A stretch of DNA of 41,703 nt from a virus. This document shows, in pieces, positions 23,946 to 31,710 of the stretch. The notes beneath the pieces are model-generated. The model saw only the letters and a list, made by a program, of their open reading frames with translations. It was not told the DNA's origin and did not search any database. The translations under genes were made by a program, and so were the position numbers. Positions within the stretch are counted from its first letter, which is position 1, and each line of letters begins with the position of its first letter. The DNA lies in the IMG/VR virus record IMGVR_UViG_3300044547_000338, positions 1 through 41,703 of that record. One strand, written 5' to 3'.

Positions 23946-25102
23946 ACCTGTACCAGAAGCCCAGTGGAATCTGGGTGATCGACTTCGTGAACGACGAAGG
24001 CAAGCGGGTCCGCCTGTCCACAGGTACCCGTGACGCAGCTGCTGCCAAGCGAGCTGCCCGCGAGCTTGTCTCGAAGCCTGTCCATGAGACACGGGCTGGT
24101 GGTCACAAGACTGAGCCATCCCGCACGATCACCTCGGGTACCATGAAGGACCTCTGGCGCAGGTGCTGCGTGGAAGTCTGGCCTGCCAACAAGGTGAGAT
24201 CGCAGGCGACCCTGCGGTCAAACCTCCGTGTCCTCGGGTCACTCCTGATAGACACCCCAAGGGGGAAGCTTCCAGTACAGGACGCCGCCGTCGAGGAAGT
24301 ATCCAACCTGAGAACCGTGGCTGACATTCAGGGTCAGCTGTTCGCTGCTGGCTATGCCCCCGGCACAGTCAAGCGCAAGATGGACACCCTGTCCCGCAGC
24401 CTACGTGCTGCCCAAGACTGGGGTATCATCCGCGATGTCCCCAAGAAACCCCCAGTCGGCCCCTCTGGTGTCCGCGAGCGTATCCTTGAGGATCACGAAG
24501 AGGCTGTCCTGTTCGACGTCCTCGCTGAGAAGATCAAGACCCAGCCTGCTGCCGATTGGTGGCGCTATCGGGCTCTCATTCGTTTCCTGCTGGACACTGG
24601 CTGCCGTCTGGGCGAAGCCCTTGCTGTGCGCCGTTCGTGGATCGAAGCGAAGCGTAAACCTGACGGGTCAAACTATCGGGTGCTAACGATACCCGCCAGT
24701 CACACCAAGGCAAACCGTTCGCGGACCCTGCCGCTGACTGACGACGTGGTGGCATCGATCAACACCCTGACTGAGCTGTCGCCTGACGACCGCCTGTTCC
24801 CCTTCAACAACGGCTTTGCGTGGTACCGTTGGGATACCCTGCGTGAAGCCATGCAGAAGCGTGGCTGCCCTATCGATGACGTCGTGCTGCATTCACTGCG
24901 GCATACCTGTCTGACCCGGCTGGCCAAGCGCCTGCCGATCCAGATCGTCAGCAAATGGGCTGGCCATGCTGACATCTCCATCACAGCTCGAGTGTACTCC
25001 CACCTGTCGGTCGATGACCTGCTCGGGGGGCTCGATGTTTTGAATAACAGTAACGCTGACATTGGAGATTCCACCATGACGGGGCTATCTGCGACTGGAT
25101 AG
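23942..25102 (+). CDS. int: Tyrosine site-specific recombinase (integrase)
   Basis: This 386-residue integrase starts with an arm-binding N-terminal domain (MNLYQKPSGIWVIDFVNDEG..RVRLSTGT, residues 1-45), then a core-binding domain and a C-terminal catalytic domain with the full residue set: R222 in DTGCRLGE, K256, H317 and R320 in LHSLRHTCLTRLA, H342 in WAGHADISITARVY and nucleophile Y352. Nothing is truncated, so integration and probably excision chemistry should be possible. It overlaps the MarR gene by four bases and is followed by a sequence matching a tRNA 3' end, a likely attP. Integrases just upstream of RNA polymerase are known in some marine T7-like phages. Confidence 0.95.
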   Translation: MNLYQKPSGIWVIDFVNDEGKRVRLSTGTRDAAAAKRAARELVSKPVHETRAGGHKTEPSRTITSGTMKDLWRRCCVEVWPANKVRSQATLRSNLRVLGSLLIDTPRGKLPVQDAAVEEVSNLRTVADIQGQLFAAGYAPGTVKRKMDTLSRSLRAAQDWGIIRDVPKKPPVGPSGVRERILEDHEEAVLFDVLAEKIKTQPAADWWRYRALIRFLLDTGCRLGEALAVRRSWIEAKRKPDGSNYRVLTIPASHTKANRSRTLPLTDDVVASINTLTELSPDDRLFPFNNGFAWYRWDTLREAMQKRGCPIDDVVLHSLRHTCLTRLAKRLPIQIVSKWAGHADISITARVYSHLSVDDLLGGLDVLNNSNADIGDSTMTGLSATG

Positions 25103-25146
25103 CCACAGCCTGAGCCAGTGAGTACCTTGTTTTTACAGGGGAAAAC

Positions 25147-25163
25147 TGGCGGAGGAGGAGGGA
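25147..25163 (-). other. Candidate attP core matching a tRNA-Ser 3' end
   Basis: The + strand TGGCGGAGGAGGAGGGA reads TCCCTCCTCCTCCGCCA on the - strand. That is T-loop base 60, T-stem CCCTC, acceptor strand CTCCTCC (partner GGAGGAG), discriminator G and CCA, the normal 3' end of bacterial tRNA-Ser. The rest of a tRNA is absent. It starts 45 bp after the integrase stop, the usual attP position. The match is strong in shape but only 17 bases long. Confidence 0.6.
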
Positions 25164-25205
25164 GCAGTCCTCTTCTGACTCATAAGGTTACACTACAAAA
25201 CTGTG

Positions 25206-25252
25206 GGTGTGACAACGGCACACCTTCACCCTGTGCCAATCATTGTCACACC
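25206..25252. promoter_or_regulatory. Nested inverted repeats before RNA polymerase gene
   Basis: Outer arms GGTGTGACAA (25206-25215) and TTGTCACACC (25243-25252) are perfect; inner arms GGCACA (25217-25222) and TGTGCC (25232-25237) are also perfect. Together they form a two-stage hairpin with a 9-nt loop, ending 41 bp before the polymerase start. The dyad may be an operator for the MarR-type regulator, an integrase/accessory site, or an RNA control element. Confidence 0.7.
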
Positions 25253-25293
25253 TGCCACATATCACCTGATCCCTAACCTCAACGGAGACACCT

Positions 25294-27750
25294 ATGTTCC
25301 AACACACCCGAGACGATATCCGCCGCGAGCTGGACTTGGAAGCCGAAGGCCTCACCTTGGGGGCGCAGCGTTACCGCGCTCAGCGTCCGATGCCTTGGTC
25401 GGATGGCAACACCGCCGTGAAGGAAGAGGCCGACCTCGCACCGGGTAAGGCTCTGGTCCGCATGGCTACTGATCCTGTAGCTGAGGGGATCACCGAGTTC
25501 GTGGACCGCATCATCAACCGTGAAGGCACAGGCAAGCGCCCGGTCGCCGCGAACTACCTGTTCATGGCTGACCCAATGGCTGCCGCCCACATCACCGTGC
25601 GTCACATCCTGAACAGCGCAGTGAAACAGGAAGGGTTCCAGACCTCAGCCATCCGGCTAGGCAAGGCCATCATCCACCACATCGAGATGGTTGCCCTGTC
25701 GAAAGAAGCACCTGCCGTGTACAAGGCCTTGCTCAACAAGTCCAAGCGCAAGGGCTGGAGCCGTCAGCGTGCTGACGCCTTCGCTGACCTGATGAATGCC
25801 AACAACGTCCGCCTGTCTGTCCCTCGTGATGAGGTCATCCAGATCGGGGCTAAGTGCATGGAGATCGCGGTCGACACGACCGGGTTGTTCGAACTGGACA
25901 CCCGGCCCAGCTCGCACGGTTCCAACTCCTACTTCGTCCGGACCAGTGAGGTCATGCAACGCTGGCTCGAGCAAGAGCATGGCCGCTGTGAACTCATGAG
26001 CCCGTTCCTGATGCCGATGGTGGTTCGCCCTAAACGCTGGCGCTCGCCATTCGTGGGTGGGTACCTGAAGCGCAGGCCTTCGATCAAGCTGTTCAAGTGG
26101 GTACCGAAGCAACGTCTCCGCCAGATGGAAGAGACAGCTGACCTCAGCCGCGTGTACGCTGCAGTCAATGCCATTCAAGACACACCGTGGCGGATCAACG
26201 TCCACATCCTCGACCTCATGACCCAAGTATGGGACGGCGGCGGGATGCTTGGCGGTCTACCTCCCCGGGAGGATGAGCTTCTACCCCCTCGCCCTGATCC
26301 AATCGTCGAGGACTCACCTGAGTTCCTAGCGTGGAAGGCCGAAGCATCCCGCGTGTACGCCCGTCGTACATCTGCAATGTCTGGCCGCTTGGCATTCCAG
26401 CAGAAGCTCTGGATCGCACATCGGTTTGCAGCCGAACCCGTGATCTACTTCCCACACTGCATGGACTTCCGTGGCCGTGTGTATCCCATCCCAACCAACG
26501 GGCCACACCCACAAGCTGATGACGCCGGGAAGGCTTTGCTCCAGTTTGCCGAAGGTAAACCTCTGGGTTCCCTCGGTGCATGGTGGCTGGCTGTCCACAT
26601 CGCCAACCTCTTCGGTGTCGATAAGGTATCGTTCGAGGAGCGCGTACGTTGGACCATCGATAACACCCCCAAGATCGTCGACAGTGCCCTGAACCCACTT
26701 GATGGGGACAGGTTCTGGACGGCGGCAGATAGCCCTTGGTGTGCTTTGGCCGCCTGTATGGATTACGTTGGGTATATGCGTGAGGGTGAGGACTACATCT
26801 GTCACACCCCGGTAGCCCTCGACGGGTCCTGCTCTGGGCTTCAGCACTTCTCTGCCATGCTGCGCGATAGCGTGGGCGGCGGGGCTGTGAACCTGATACC
26901 TGCGGATAAACCCTCAGACCTGTACTCAGCCGTCGCTGGTCGAGCGCAGGAGCTTGTGGATGTATCCGAAGAGGCCGACCTTGCACCTTGGAAGAACGGG
27001 AAGGTAACCCGCAAGATCGCTAAGCGCCCCTGCATGACGTTCTGCTATTCAGCTACACGTTACGGCATGGTCGACATGATCCTGCAGACCCTGAACGAAC
27101 TGGACGTGGATGCCCGAGCCCAAGGCAAGGGACCACATCTTGGTGGATATGATAACTACAAGGCCGCATCGGCCCTCAGTTACGTCCTCTGGGCATCTAT
27201 CGGGGACGTGGTGGAAGCTGCGGCTGACGCCATGGACTGGCTCAAGTCAGTCGCCCGGGCTGCCGCGAAGGATGAACTGTCGTTGACTTGGGTCACACCG
27301 ATGGGTCTTCCGGTCACTCAGGATTACCGGAAGGAAGTCCTGACGCCTGTCCGTATCCACTGGCAAGGTAAAGCCTTGACCCCTCGCCTGCGGACTGAGA
27401 CGCCTGACCTCGACAAGCGCGGGCAGGTAAACGGGATCGCCCCGAACTTCGTCCACTCCATGGATGCAGCTCACCTGCAGGCTGTGGTTCTGGCTGGCCG
27501 GGGGGCTGGTCTCGAGAGCTTGGCTCTGATCCATGACTCTTTCGCTACTCACCCCTGTGACACCGAGATGCTCTCTTCTATTCTGAGAGAGACCTTGGTC
27601 GAGCAATACTCAGGCAACGTACTTGAACAGTTCCTGAAGCAAGTCGAACCGTCCCTGACCGGGGAAGCGCGCGAGCTTATCAAGCCGCTTCCATCCTACG
27701 GGACCCTTGATTTGGAGGCAGTCAAACAGAGCAGGTACGTCTTCGCATAG
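25294..27750 (+). CDS. T7-type single-subunit RNA polymerase
   Basis: This 818-residue enzyme (T7: 883) transcribes the middle and late genes. Motif A DGSCSGLQHFSAMLRD carries D510, motif B KRPCMTFCYSATRYG carries K577 and Y585 at the T7 spacing of eight, and motif C LALIHDSFATHP carries H747 and D748, so both catalytic aspartates, Lys and Tyr are present. GNYWR-type and FVHSMDAAHLQ blocks near the end also fit. The ATG is preceded by GGAG. It follows the integrase and its dyad; expression of this gene should decide between lytic growth and lysogeny. Confidence 0.97.
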   Translation: MFQHTRDDIRRELDLEAEGLTLGAQRYRAQRPMPWSDGNTAVKEEADLAPGKALVRMATDPVAEGITEFVDRIINREGTGKRPVAANYLFMADPMAAAHITVRHILNSAVKQEGFQTSAIRLGKAIIHHIEMVALSKEAPAVYKALLNKSKRKGWSRQRADAFADLMNANNVRLSVPRDEVIQIGAKCMEIAVDTTGLFELDTRPSSHGSNSYFVRTSEVMQRWLEQEHGRCELMSPFLMPMVVRPKRWRSPFVGGYLKRRPSIKLFKWVPKQRLRQMEETADLSRVYAAVNAIQDTPWRINVHILDLMTQVWDGGGMLGGLPPREDELLPPRPDPIVEDSPEFLAWKAEASRVYARRTSAMSGRLAFQQKLWIAHRFAAEPVIYFPHCMDFRGRVYPIPTNGPHPQADDAGKALLQFAEGKPLGSLGAWWLAVHIANLFGVDKVSFEERVRWTIDNTPKIVDSALNPLDGDRFWTAADSPWCALAACMDYVGYMREGEDYICHTPVALDGSCSGLQHFSAMLRDSVGGGAVNLIPADKPSDLYSAVAGRAQELVDVSEEADLAPWKNGKVTRKIAKRPCMTFCYSATRYGMVDMILQTLNELDVDARAQGKGPHLGGYDNYKAASALSYVLWASIGDVVEAAADAMDWLKSVARAAAKDELSLTWVTPMGLPVTQDYRKEVLTPVRIHWQGKALTPRLRTETPDLDKRGQVNGIAPNFVHSMDAAHLQAVVLAGRGAGLESLALIHDSFATHPCDTEMLSSILRETLVEQYSGNVLEQFLKQVEPSLTGEARELIKPLPSYGTLDLEAVKQSRYVFA

Positions 27751-27766
27751 TCACAATAAAGGAGAA
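27749..27766 (+). promoter_or_regulatory. Candidate phage RNA polymerase promoter after polymerase gene
   Basis: AGTCACAATAAAGGAGAA starts within the polymerase stop codon. It matches 21449-21466 at 16 of 18 positions and has the CAC-A/T-GG core of T7-like promoters. It would start the class II transcripts, as the phi-1.1/1.3 promoters do after gene 1 of T7. Confidence 0.62.
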
Positions 27767-27815
27767 GTCGTCTAAATGTCGACACCTAAGGATTGCACCT
27801 TTCGAGAGGAACACA

Positions 27816-28106
27816 ATGCACTCACTTTCATCTACCGCTGATCGGGCACGACACATGAGCCCAGTCCAGCCGCTGCTTCAACCGACGTTTGCGATTGCTG
27901 ATCGCATGCAGAACTTGGACCCGGCGGTTCAATACAATGCCTTGATGCTGGCCGCTGTGGTTGCATCTCAGGCTCTCGGTCTCGACCCACATGAAGAGAT
28001 CGAGCGCGCCTCTCGTAAGGTCGACGTAGTCGAGGGGCCATACATCGCAGAGGTTCTTGCCCTGCGCGACTACGTCTCAAACGAATTGAAAAGGAATCCA
28101 AAGTGA
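27816..28106 (+). CDS. Hypothetical protein after RNA polymerase
   Basis: This 96-residue mostly helical protein (..PTFAIADRMQNLDPAVQYNALMLAAVVASQALGLDPHEEIERASR..) is preceded by AGAGGAA. The middle repeats the pattern of short phage proteins predicted to be helical bundles, without known function. The next gene's GTG overlaps its stop. First gene behind the promoter at 27749. Confidence 0.68.
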   Translation: MHSLSSTADRARHMSPVQPLLQPTFAIADRMQNLDPAVQYNALMLAAVVASQALGLDPHEEIERASRKVDVVEGPYIAEVLALRDYVSNELKRNPK

Positions 28107-28267
28107 CCCGTGCCATCCGCGCCTTGATCCTGAAGGCATGTAAGGAATACCGCCAAGACGGGGTTGTCTCCGTCGATCTACAAACCGAGCTGATGTCCGA
28201 AGGTTACGACATCAGTCAGCTTGACCGTGAAGTCGAGCGCATCACTCACTATAACGGAGACGTCTAA
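28103..28267 (+). CDS. Short hypothetical protein (GTG start)
   Basis: This 54-residue protein, MTRAIRALILKACKEYRQDG..ending ITHYNGDV, starts with GTG overlapping the previous stop (GTGA) and ends overlapping the SSB start (TAATG). AAAAGGAAT lies upstream. The codon use and tight coupling on both sides argue that it is real. A phage promoter motif lies within its last codons. Confidence 0.62.
   Translation: MTRAIRALILKACKEYRQDGVVSVDLQTELMSEGYDISQLDREVERITHYNGDV
28244..28261 (+). promoter_or_regulatory. Candidate phage promoter before SSB gene (phi-2.5 position)
   Basis: ACTCACTATAACGGAGAC includes CTCACTATA, identical to the core of the T7 consensus, and GGAGA. It sits 6 bp before the SSB start, where T7 has phi-2.5. 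It lies in coding sequence, so chance cannot be excluded. Confidence 0.55.
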
Positions 28268-28923
28268 TGTCTGACGACAAACGCCTTAAACTGAACACCC
28301 CTAAGGGTATCGCGAAGTTCCCCGCCCTGTCTCGCCCAGACACCAAGTTCGAAAAACCTTACGGTAAGTTCAAGGTGGCCCTGCGATTGAACCCTGAAGA
28401 CCCCGGCGTCCAAGAGTTCGCCGACAAGATCAACGGCATCGTCCAGAGTTCCTTTGATGCTGAGATCGAGCGACTGAAGAAAGAGAAGAAGGGTGCGCTG
28501 GCAAAAGAGCTGGGCATTGAACTTCCTGTCCGTCCAGAGATCAACCCAGAGACTGGCGACGAGACTGGCTTCCTGATCGTATCGGCTTCATCGAAAGCTG
28601 GTGGCGTGAAGGACGGCAAGGAATGGAAGCGGAAGATGCCTATCTTCGACCGCTTGAAGAAGCCTGTGTCAGTCGCAGTCGGCGGCGGCAGTGAGCTGAA
28701 GCTTAACGTCAGCTTCGAAGCGTTCACCAACGCAGCCTCGAAGAAAGTAACCGGGGCGTTCCGATTGGAAGCCGTTCAGGTGCTGAAGCTCGTCACGGGT
28801 GGTGCCAAGACTGCTGACCAGTTCGGCTTCGACGAGGAAGAGGGCGATGACATCTACGACTACGATGCCAGCACGTCCGAAGCCTCCAGCGAGGGGTCCT
28901 CAGACAGCCATGACGACCTCTAA
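28267..28923 (+). CDS. Single-stranded DNA-binding protein (T7 gp2.5-like)
   Basis: This 218-residue protein (T7 gp2.5: 232) coats ssDNA during replication and recombination. It has the expected OB-fold pattern with KFEKPYGKFKVALRLNPEDP early and KLNVSFEAFTN..K.TGAFRLEAVQVLKLV late, and an acidic C-terminal tail (FDEEEGDDIYDYD..SDSHDDL) of the kind that contacts the replisome. It opens the replication cluster and overlaps the previous stop and the next start. Confidence 0.88.
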   Translation: MSDDKRLKLNTPKGIAKFPALSRPDTKFEKPYGKFKVALRLNPEDPGVQEFADKINGIVQSSFDAEIERLKKEKKGALAKELGIELPVRPEINPETGDETGFLIVSASSKAGGVKDGKEWKRKMPIFDRLKKPVSVAVGGGSELKLNVSFEAFTNAASKKVTGAFRLEAVQVLKLVTGGAKTADQFGFDEEEGDDIYDYDASTSEASSEGSSDSHDDL

Positions 28924-29335
28924 AGAGTCGATCAGGATTGTGTTCTCGGGGGAGGTTCCGCCTTCCCCGCGTCCACGTGTGATGGTCCGCGGCAAGTTCC
29001 CTACCGTCTACATGCCTTCCGAATATACCGCTTGGAAGAAACAAGTAGCGGCGTTCCTTAAGTCTGAAGTCCTCGAACAATTCACTGGAACAGGTCCAGC
29101 TTTAGAAGGCCCTGTCTATGTTCATATCTCGGTATTCATCCAGAAGCCGAAGACTTCCAAACTACAGTTCCCAAAACCAGACGTCGATAACTACGCCAAG
29201 TCTATCATGGATGCCGTCACTGATTGTGGCGCTATCTGGGATGATGACTGTCAGGTCCAACACCTGACCATCTCCAAGGAATGGGCTGGCGAAGACGACG
29301 AACCGGGGTTCATCCTCAAGGTATCGGAGCTTTAA
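28910..29335 (+). CDS. RusA-type Holliday junction resolvase
   Basis: This 141-residue protein carries the RusA active-site pattern: PKPDVDNYAKSIMDAVTD followed by IWDDDCQVQHLTISKEW, with the paired acidic residues in D.DN, DA and DD and the conserved Lys. The start ATG 28910 overlaps the SSB tail by 14 bp; an earlier in-frame start would run through most of the SSB end with Arg/Thr-rich sequence and is rejected. T7 has endonuclease I (gp3) in this slot. It would resolve branched DNA before packaging. Confidence 0.88.
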   Translation: MTTSKESIRIVFSGEVPPSPRPRVMVRGKFPTVYMPSEYTAWKKQVAAFLKSEVLEQFTGTGPALEGPVYVHISVFIQKPKTSKLQFPKPDVDNYAKSIMDAVTDCGAIWDDDCQVQHLTISKEWAGEDDEPGFILKVSEL

Positions 29336-29805
29336 TGCGAGCGATCAACACAATCGTCGTCCACTCCTCAGCGACAAGGCCCGCTTCCCGCGTCACCATC
29401 GACACTATCGCTGGCTGGCATAGACAACGTGGCTTCAAGCAGATCGGCTATCATGACGTGATCAGCCGGGACGGCATCGTCCATAAGGGACGCCCTCTAG
29501 AACTGCCGGGTGCCCATGTTCAAGGCCACAACGCCTCCTCAATCGGTATCTGCATGATTGGCGGACTGAACGAGCAGACGGGTGCTGCCGAGAATAACTA
29601 CACCCCAGCTCAATTCATGAGCCTCGCTCGGATGATTAAACAATACCGAGAGAAGTTCAAAATCCAACGCATCGTTGGGCACCGCGACTTAAGCCCTGAC
29701 CTAAATCGTGACGGCAAGATCACGCCGAACGAATGGCTCAAGGAATGTCCTTGCTTCTCAGTAAAGGACTGGATGGAGACGCAGTACCCCAACCTAATTA
29801 AATAG
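29335..29805 (+). CDS. N-acetylmuramoyl-L-alanine amidase (T7 lysozyme, gp3.5-like)
   Basis: This 156-residue endolysin (T7: 151) keeps the zinc ligands: H10 in VVHSSAT, H116 in VGHRDLSPD and C138 in KECPCF, with Y39 (GYHDVISRDG) and K136 matching catalytic Tyr46 and Lys128. It contains an extra DLNRDGKITPNEW segment before the Cys ligand, common outside T7 itself. In T7 the same protein also restrains RNA polymerase. The start overlaps the resolvase stop (TAATG). Confidence 0.93.
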   Translation: MRAINTIVVHSSATRPASRVTIDTIAGWHRQRGFKQIGYHDVISRDGIVHKGRPLELPGAHVQGHNASSIGICMIGGLNEQTGAAENNYTPAQFMSLARMIKQYREKFKIQRIVGHRDLSPDLNRDGKITPNEWLKECPCFSVKDWMETQYPNLIK

Positions 29806-29817
29806 GAGAGACAACCC

Positions 29818-30087
29818 GTGTCGAATAGAACCAAACCACAGATCGTCATTGATCACCTGAAGACCATTGGCCGTATCACTGATGCAACGGCCCGAGCCGC
29901 TTACGGTTCCTTCCAGCTGAACCATGCCATCTGGGCACTCAAGCACACCCGCAAATCCCTTGTCCCAGAGGGTAAAGAGATCGTGACGCTCATGCGTAAG
30001 GACGTAGCAGGCAATACCTTTGCTGAGTACCGCCTCGTCGACCGGGTTGTCGCTGATGTCCGCCGGGAACAGAAGCTGGCGGCTTAA
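29818..30087 (+). CDS. Small helix-turn-helix-like protein (GTG start)
   Basis: This 89-residue protein starts at GTG 29818 behind AGGAGAG. Residues 8-45 (IVIDHLKTIGRITDATARAAYGSFQLNHAIWALKHTR) look like a small helix-turn-helix used in phage regulators; the remainder is beta strand (EIVTLMRKDVAGNTFAEYRLVDR) resembling a wing. It sits between amidase and primase. A DNA-binding role is inferred; the target is unknown. Confidence 0.6.
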   Translation: MSNRTKPQIVIDHLKTIGRITDATARAAYGSFQLNHAIWALKHTRKSLVPEGKEIVTLMRKDVAGNTFAEYRLVDRVVADVRREQKLAA

Positions 30088-30093
30088 CCCCGC

Positions 30094-31710
30094 ATGGAAT
30101 CGGAATCAACATTAGTCGGGCATGAAGAATGCCCAGCATGCGGGTCGAGGGATAACCTCGCCCGCTATTCCGATGGCCATGGCTACTGCTTCGGATGCGC
30201 CCACTGGGAACCCCCAAGTGACAGCGATGGAACCCCAACAACCAAGAGGAGAGACAAGGTGGATAGCCTAAACAATACCGGGTCTTATGCCTCGATACCG
30301 AACCGAGCCCTGACAGAAGAGACGTGCCGCAGGTACGGGTACAAGATCGGTACGGACTTCAAAGATCGTCCATGCCACATCGCCCCTTACTATGACGCTT
30401 CAGGCGCTATGGTTGCCCAGAAGATACGCTTCAAAGAGAACGGGAAGAAAGCCTTCACGTTCCTCGGTGAACCCAAAAGGGCTGGCCTGTTCGGCGCTCC
30501 GCTGATGCGGGAGTCGGGCAAGATGATCGTGATCACCGAGGGTGAGATCGACGCCATGGCGGTATCCCAAGCTATGGGCAACAAGTGGCCAGTCGTCAGT
30601 ATCCCCAATGGCGCTCAGGGTTCCAAGAAAGACCTGTCCCCACACATCTCCCTCCTCGAGACTTACGAGAAGGTCGTCCTCTGTTTCGACATGGATGAAC
30701 CCGGTCGTAAGGCAGTAGAAGACTGTGTCCCGCTGTTCTCCCCCGGCAAAGCCTGCGTGGCTATCTTACCGGAGGGCTTCAAGGACGCCGGGGAAATGCT
30801 GGCAGCTGGCAAGGGTGGTGACCTAGTGTCCGCCATCTGGAACGCCCGCCCGTACCGCCCTGATGGTATCCGAGGGGTATCTGACCTACGTGCTGAAGCC
30901 TTGACCCCGGTTCAACTGGGGTTCGACTGGCCTTGGGCATCGCTGACCAAAGCAACCTACGGCATCCGCCGGAAGGAACTCTACGGTCTTGGTGCTGGGG
31001 TTGGCTGCGGTAAGACTGAGGTGTTCAAAGAGATCATCGTCAAGACGATCAAGGATGGTCGACCAGCTGGCGTGATCTTCCTAGAGGAACCCCCAGCGCA
31101 TACCCTGAAGGTCATCGCGGGTAAGATGGTTGGACGACTGTTCCACATCCCCGGCTATGACTACACCCCGGAAGAACTCGGGGAAGCCTTGGATACGCTT
31201 GAGGGTAAACTGTGGGTGTACGATCACTTCGGTGCCAAGAGCTACGATGATATCAAACAGAGGATCATCTTCCTTGTTACCGTGATGAACTGCCGGGACA
31301 TCTTCCTAGACCACCTCACTGCCCTTGTGGCTGGCGAGGAGGACGAGCGGAGAGCCTTGGACTACATCATGGCTGACCTTGCTGGACTAGCTGACAGGTA
31401 CGACTTCACGCTGTACTTCATCAGCCACCTCACCACACCCGACGGTAAGCCTCACGAAGAGGGTGGCCGGGTGTTCGAGCGCCACTTCGCTGGCTCACGG
31501 GCCATCGCGCGCTGGTCCCACTTCATGTTTGCCCTTGAGCGGGACAAGCAAGCGGCGTCCAAACCAACAACCTTTCGAATTCTCAAGGATCGATACACCG
31601 GGCGCGGCACAGGCCAGACGTTCGGCCTCGGCTATGACCAAGAAAGCGGTCAGATGATCGAGGTATCACTTGAGGAAGATAACCCATTTGACGGAGAAGA
31701 TGATGTATAA
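30094..31710 (+). CDS. Primase-helicase (T7 gp4-like)
   Basis: This 538-residue protein (T7 gp4A: 566) makes primers and unwinds DNA. The zinc-binding domain has C13, C16, C32 and C35 (CPACG..YCFGC). The TOPRIM core has TEGEIDAMA (E149) and FDMDEPGR (D199/D201). The helicase has Walker A GAGVGCGKTE (K307, T308), then IFLEEP, FLDHLTALV and FISHLTTPDG..HFAGSRAIARW motifs of the DnaB/RecA-like fold, and an acidic C-terminal tail. ATG at 30094 keeps the whole zinc domain. Confidence 0.95.
   Translation: MESESTLVGHEECPACGSRDNLARYSDGHGYCFGCAHWEPPSDSDGTPTTKRRDKVDSLNNTGSYASIPNRALTEETCRRYGYKIGTDFKDRPCHIAPYYDASGAMVAQKIRFKENGKKAFTFLGEPKRAGLFGAPLMRESGKMIVITEGEIDAMAVSQAMGNKWPVVSIPNGAQGSKKDLSPHISLLETYEKVVLCFDMDEPGRKAVEDCVPLFSPGKACVAILPEGFKDAGEMLAAGKGGDLVSAIWNARPYRPDGIRGVSDLRAEALTPVQLGFDWPWASLTKATYGIRRKELYGLGAGVGCGKTEVFKEIIVKTIKDGRPAGVIFLEEPPAHTLKVIAGKMVGRLFHIPGYDYTPEELGEALDTLEGKLWVYDHFGAKSYDDIKQRIIFLVTVMNCRDIFLDHLTALVAGEEDERRALDYIMADLAGLADRYDFTLYFISHLTTPDGKPHEEGGRVFERHFAGSRAIARWSHFMFALERDKQAASKPTTFRILKDRYTGRGTGQTFGLGYDQESGQMIEVSLEEDNPFDGEDDV

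Noticed and set aside
25177-25185. GACTCATAA as an attP crossover matching the tRNA-Met anticodon loop
   Set aside because: Only nine bases agree and the flanks do not pair; the tRNA-Ser end at 25147 is a longer and structurally consistent match.
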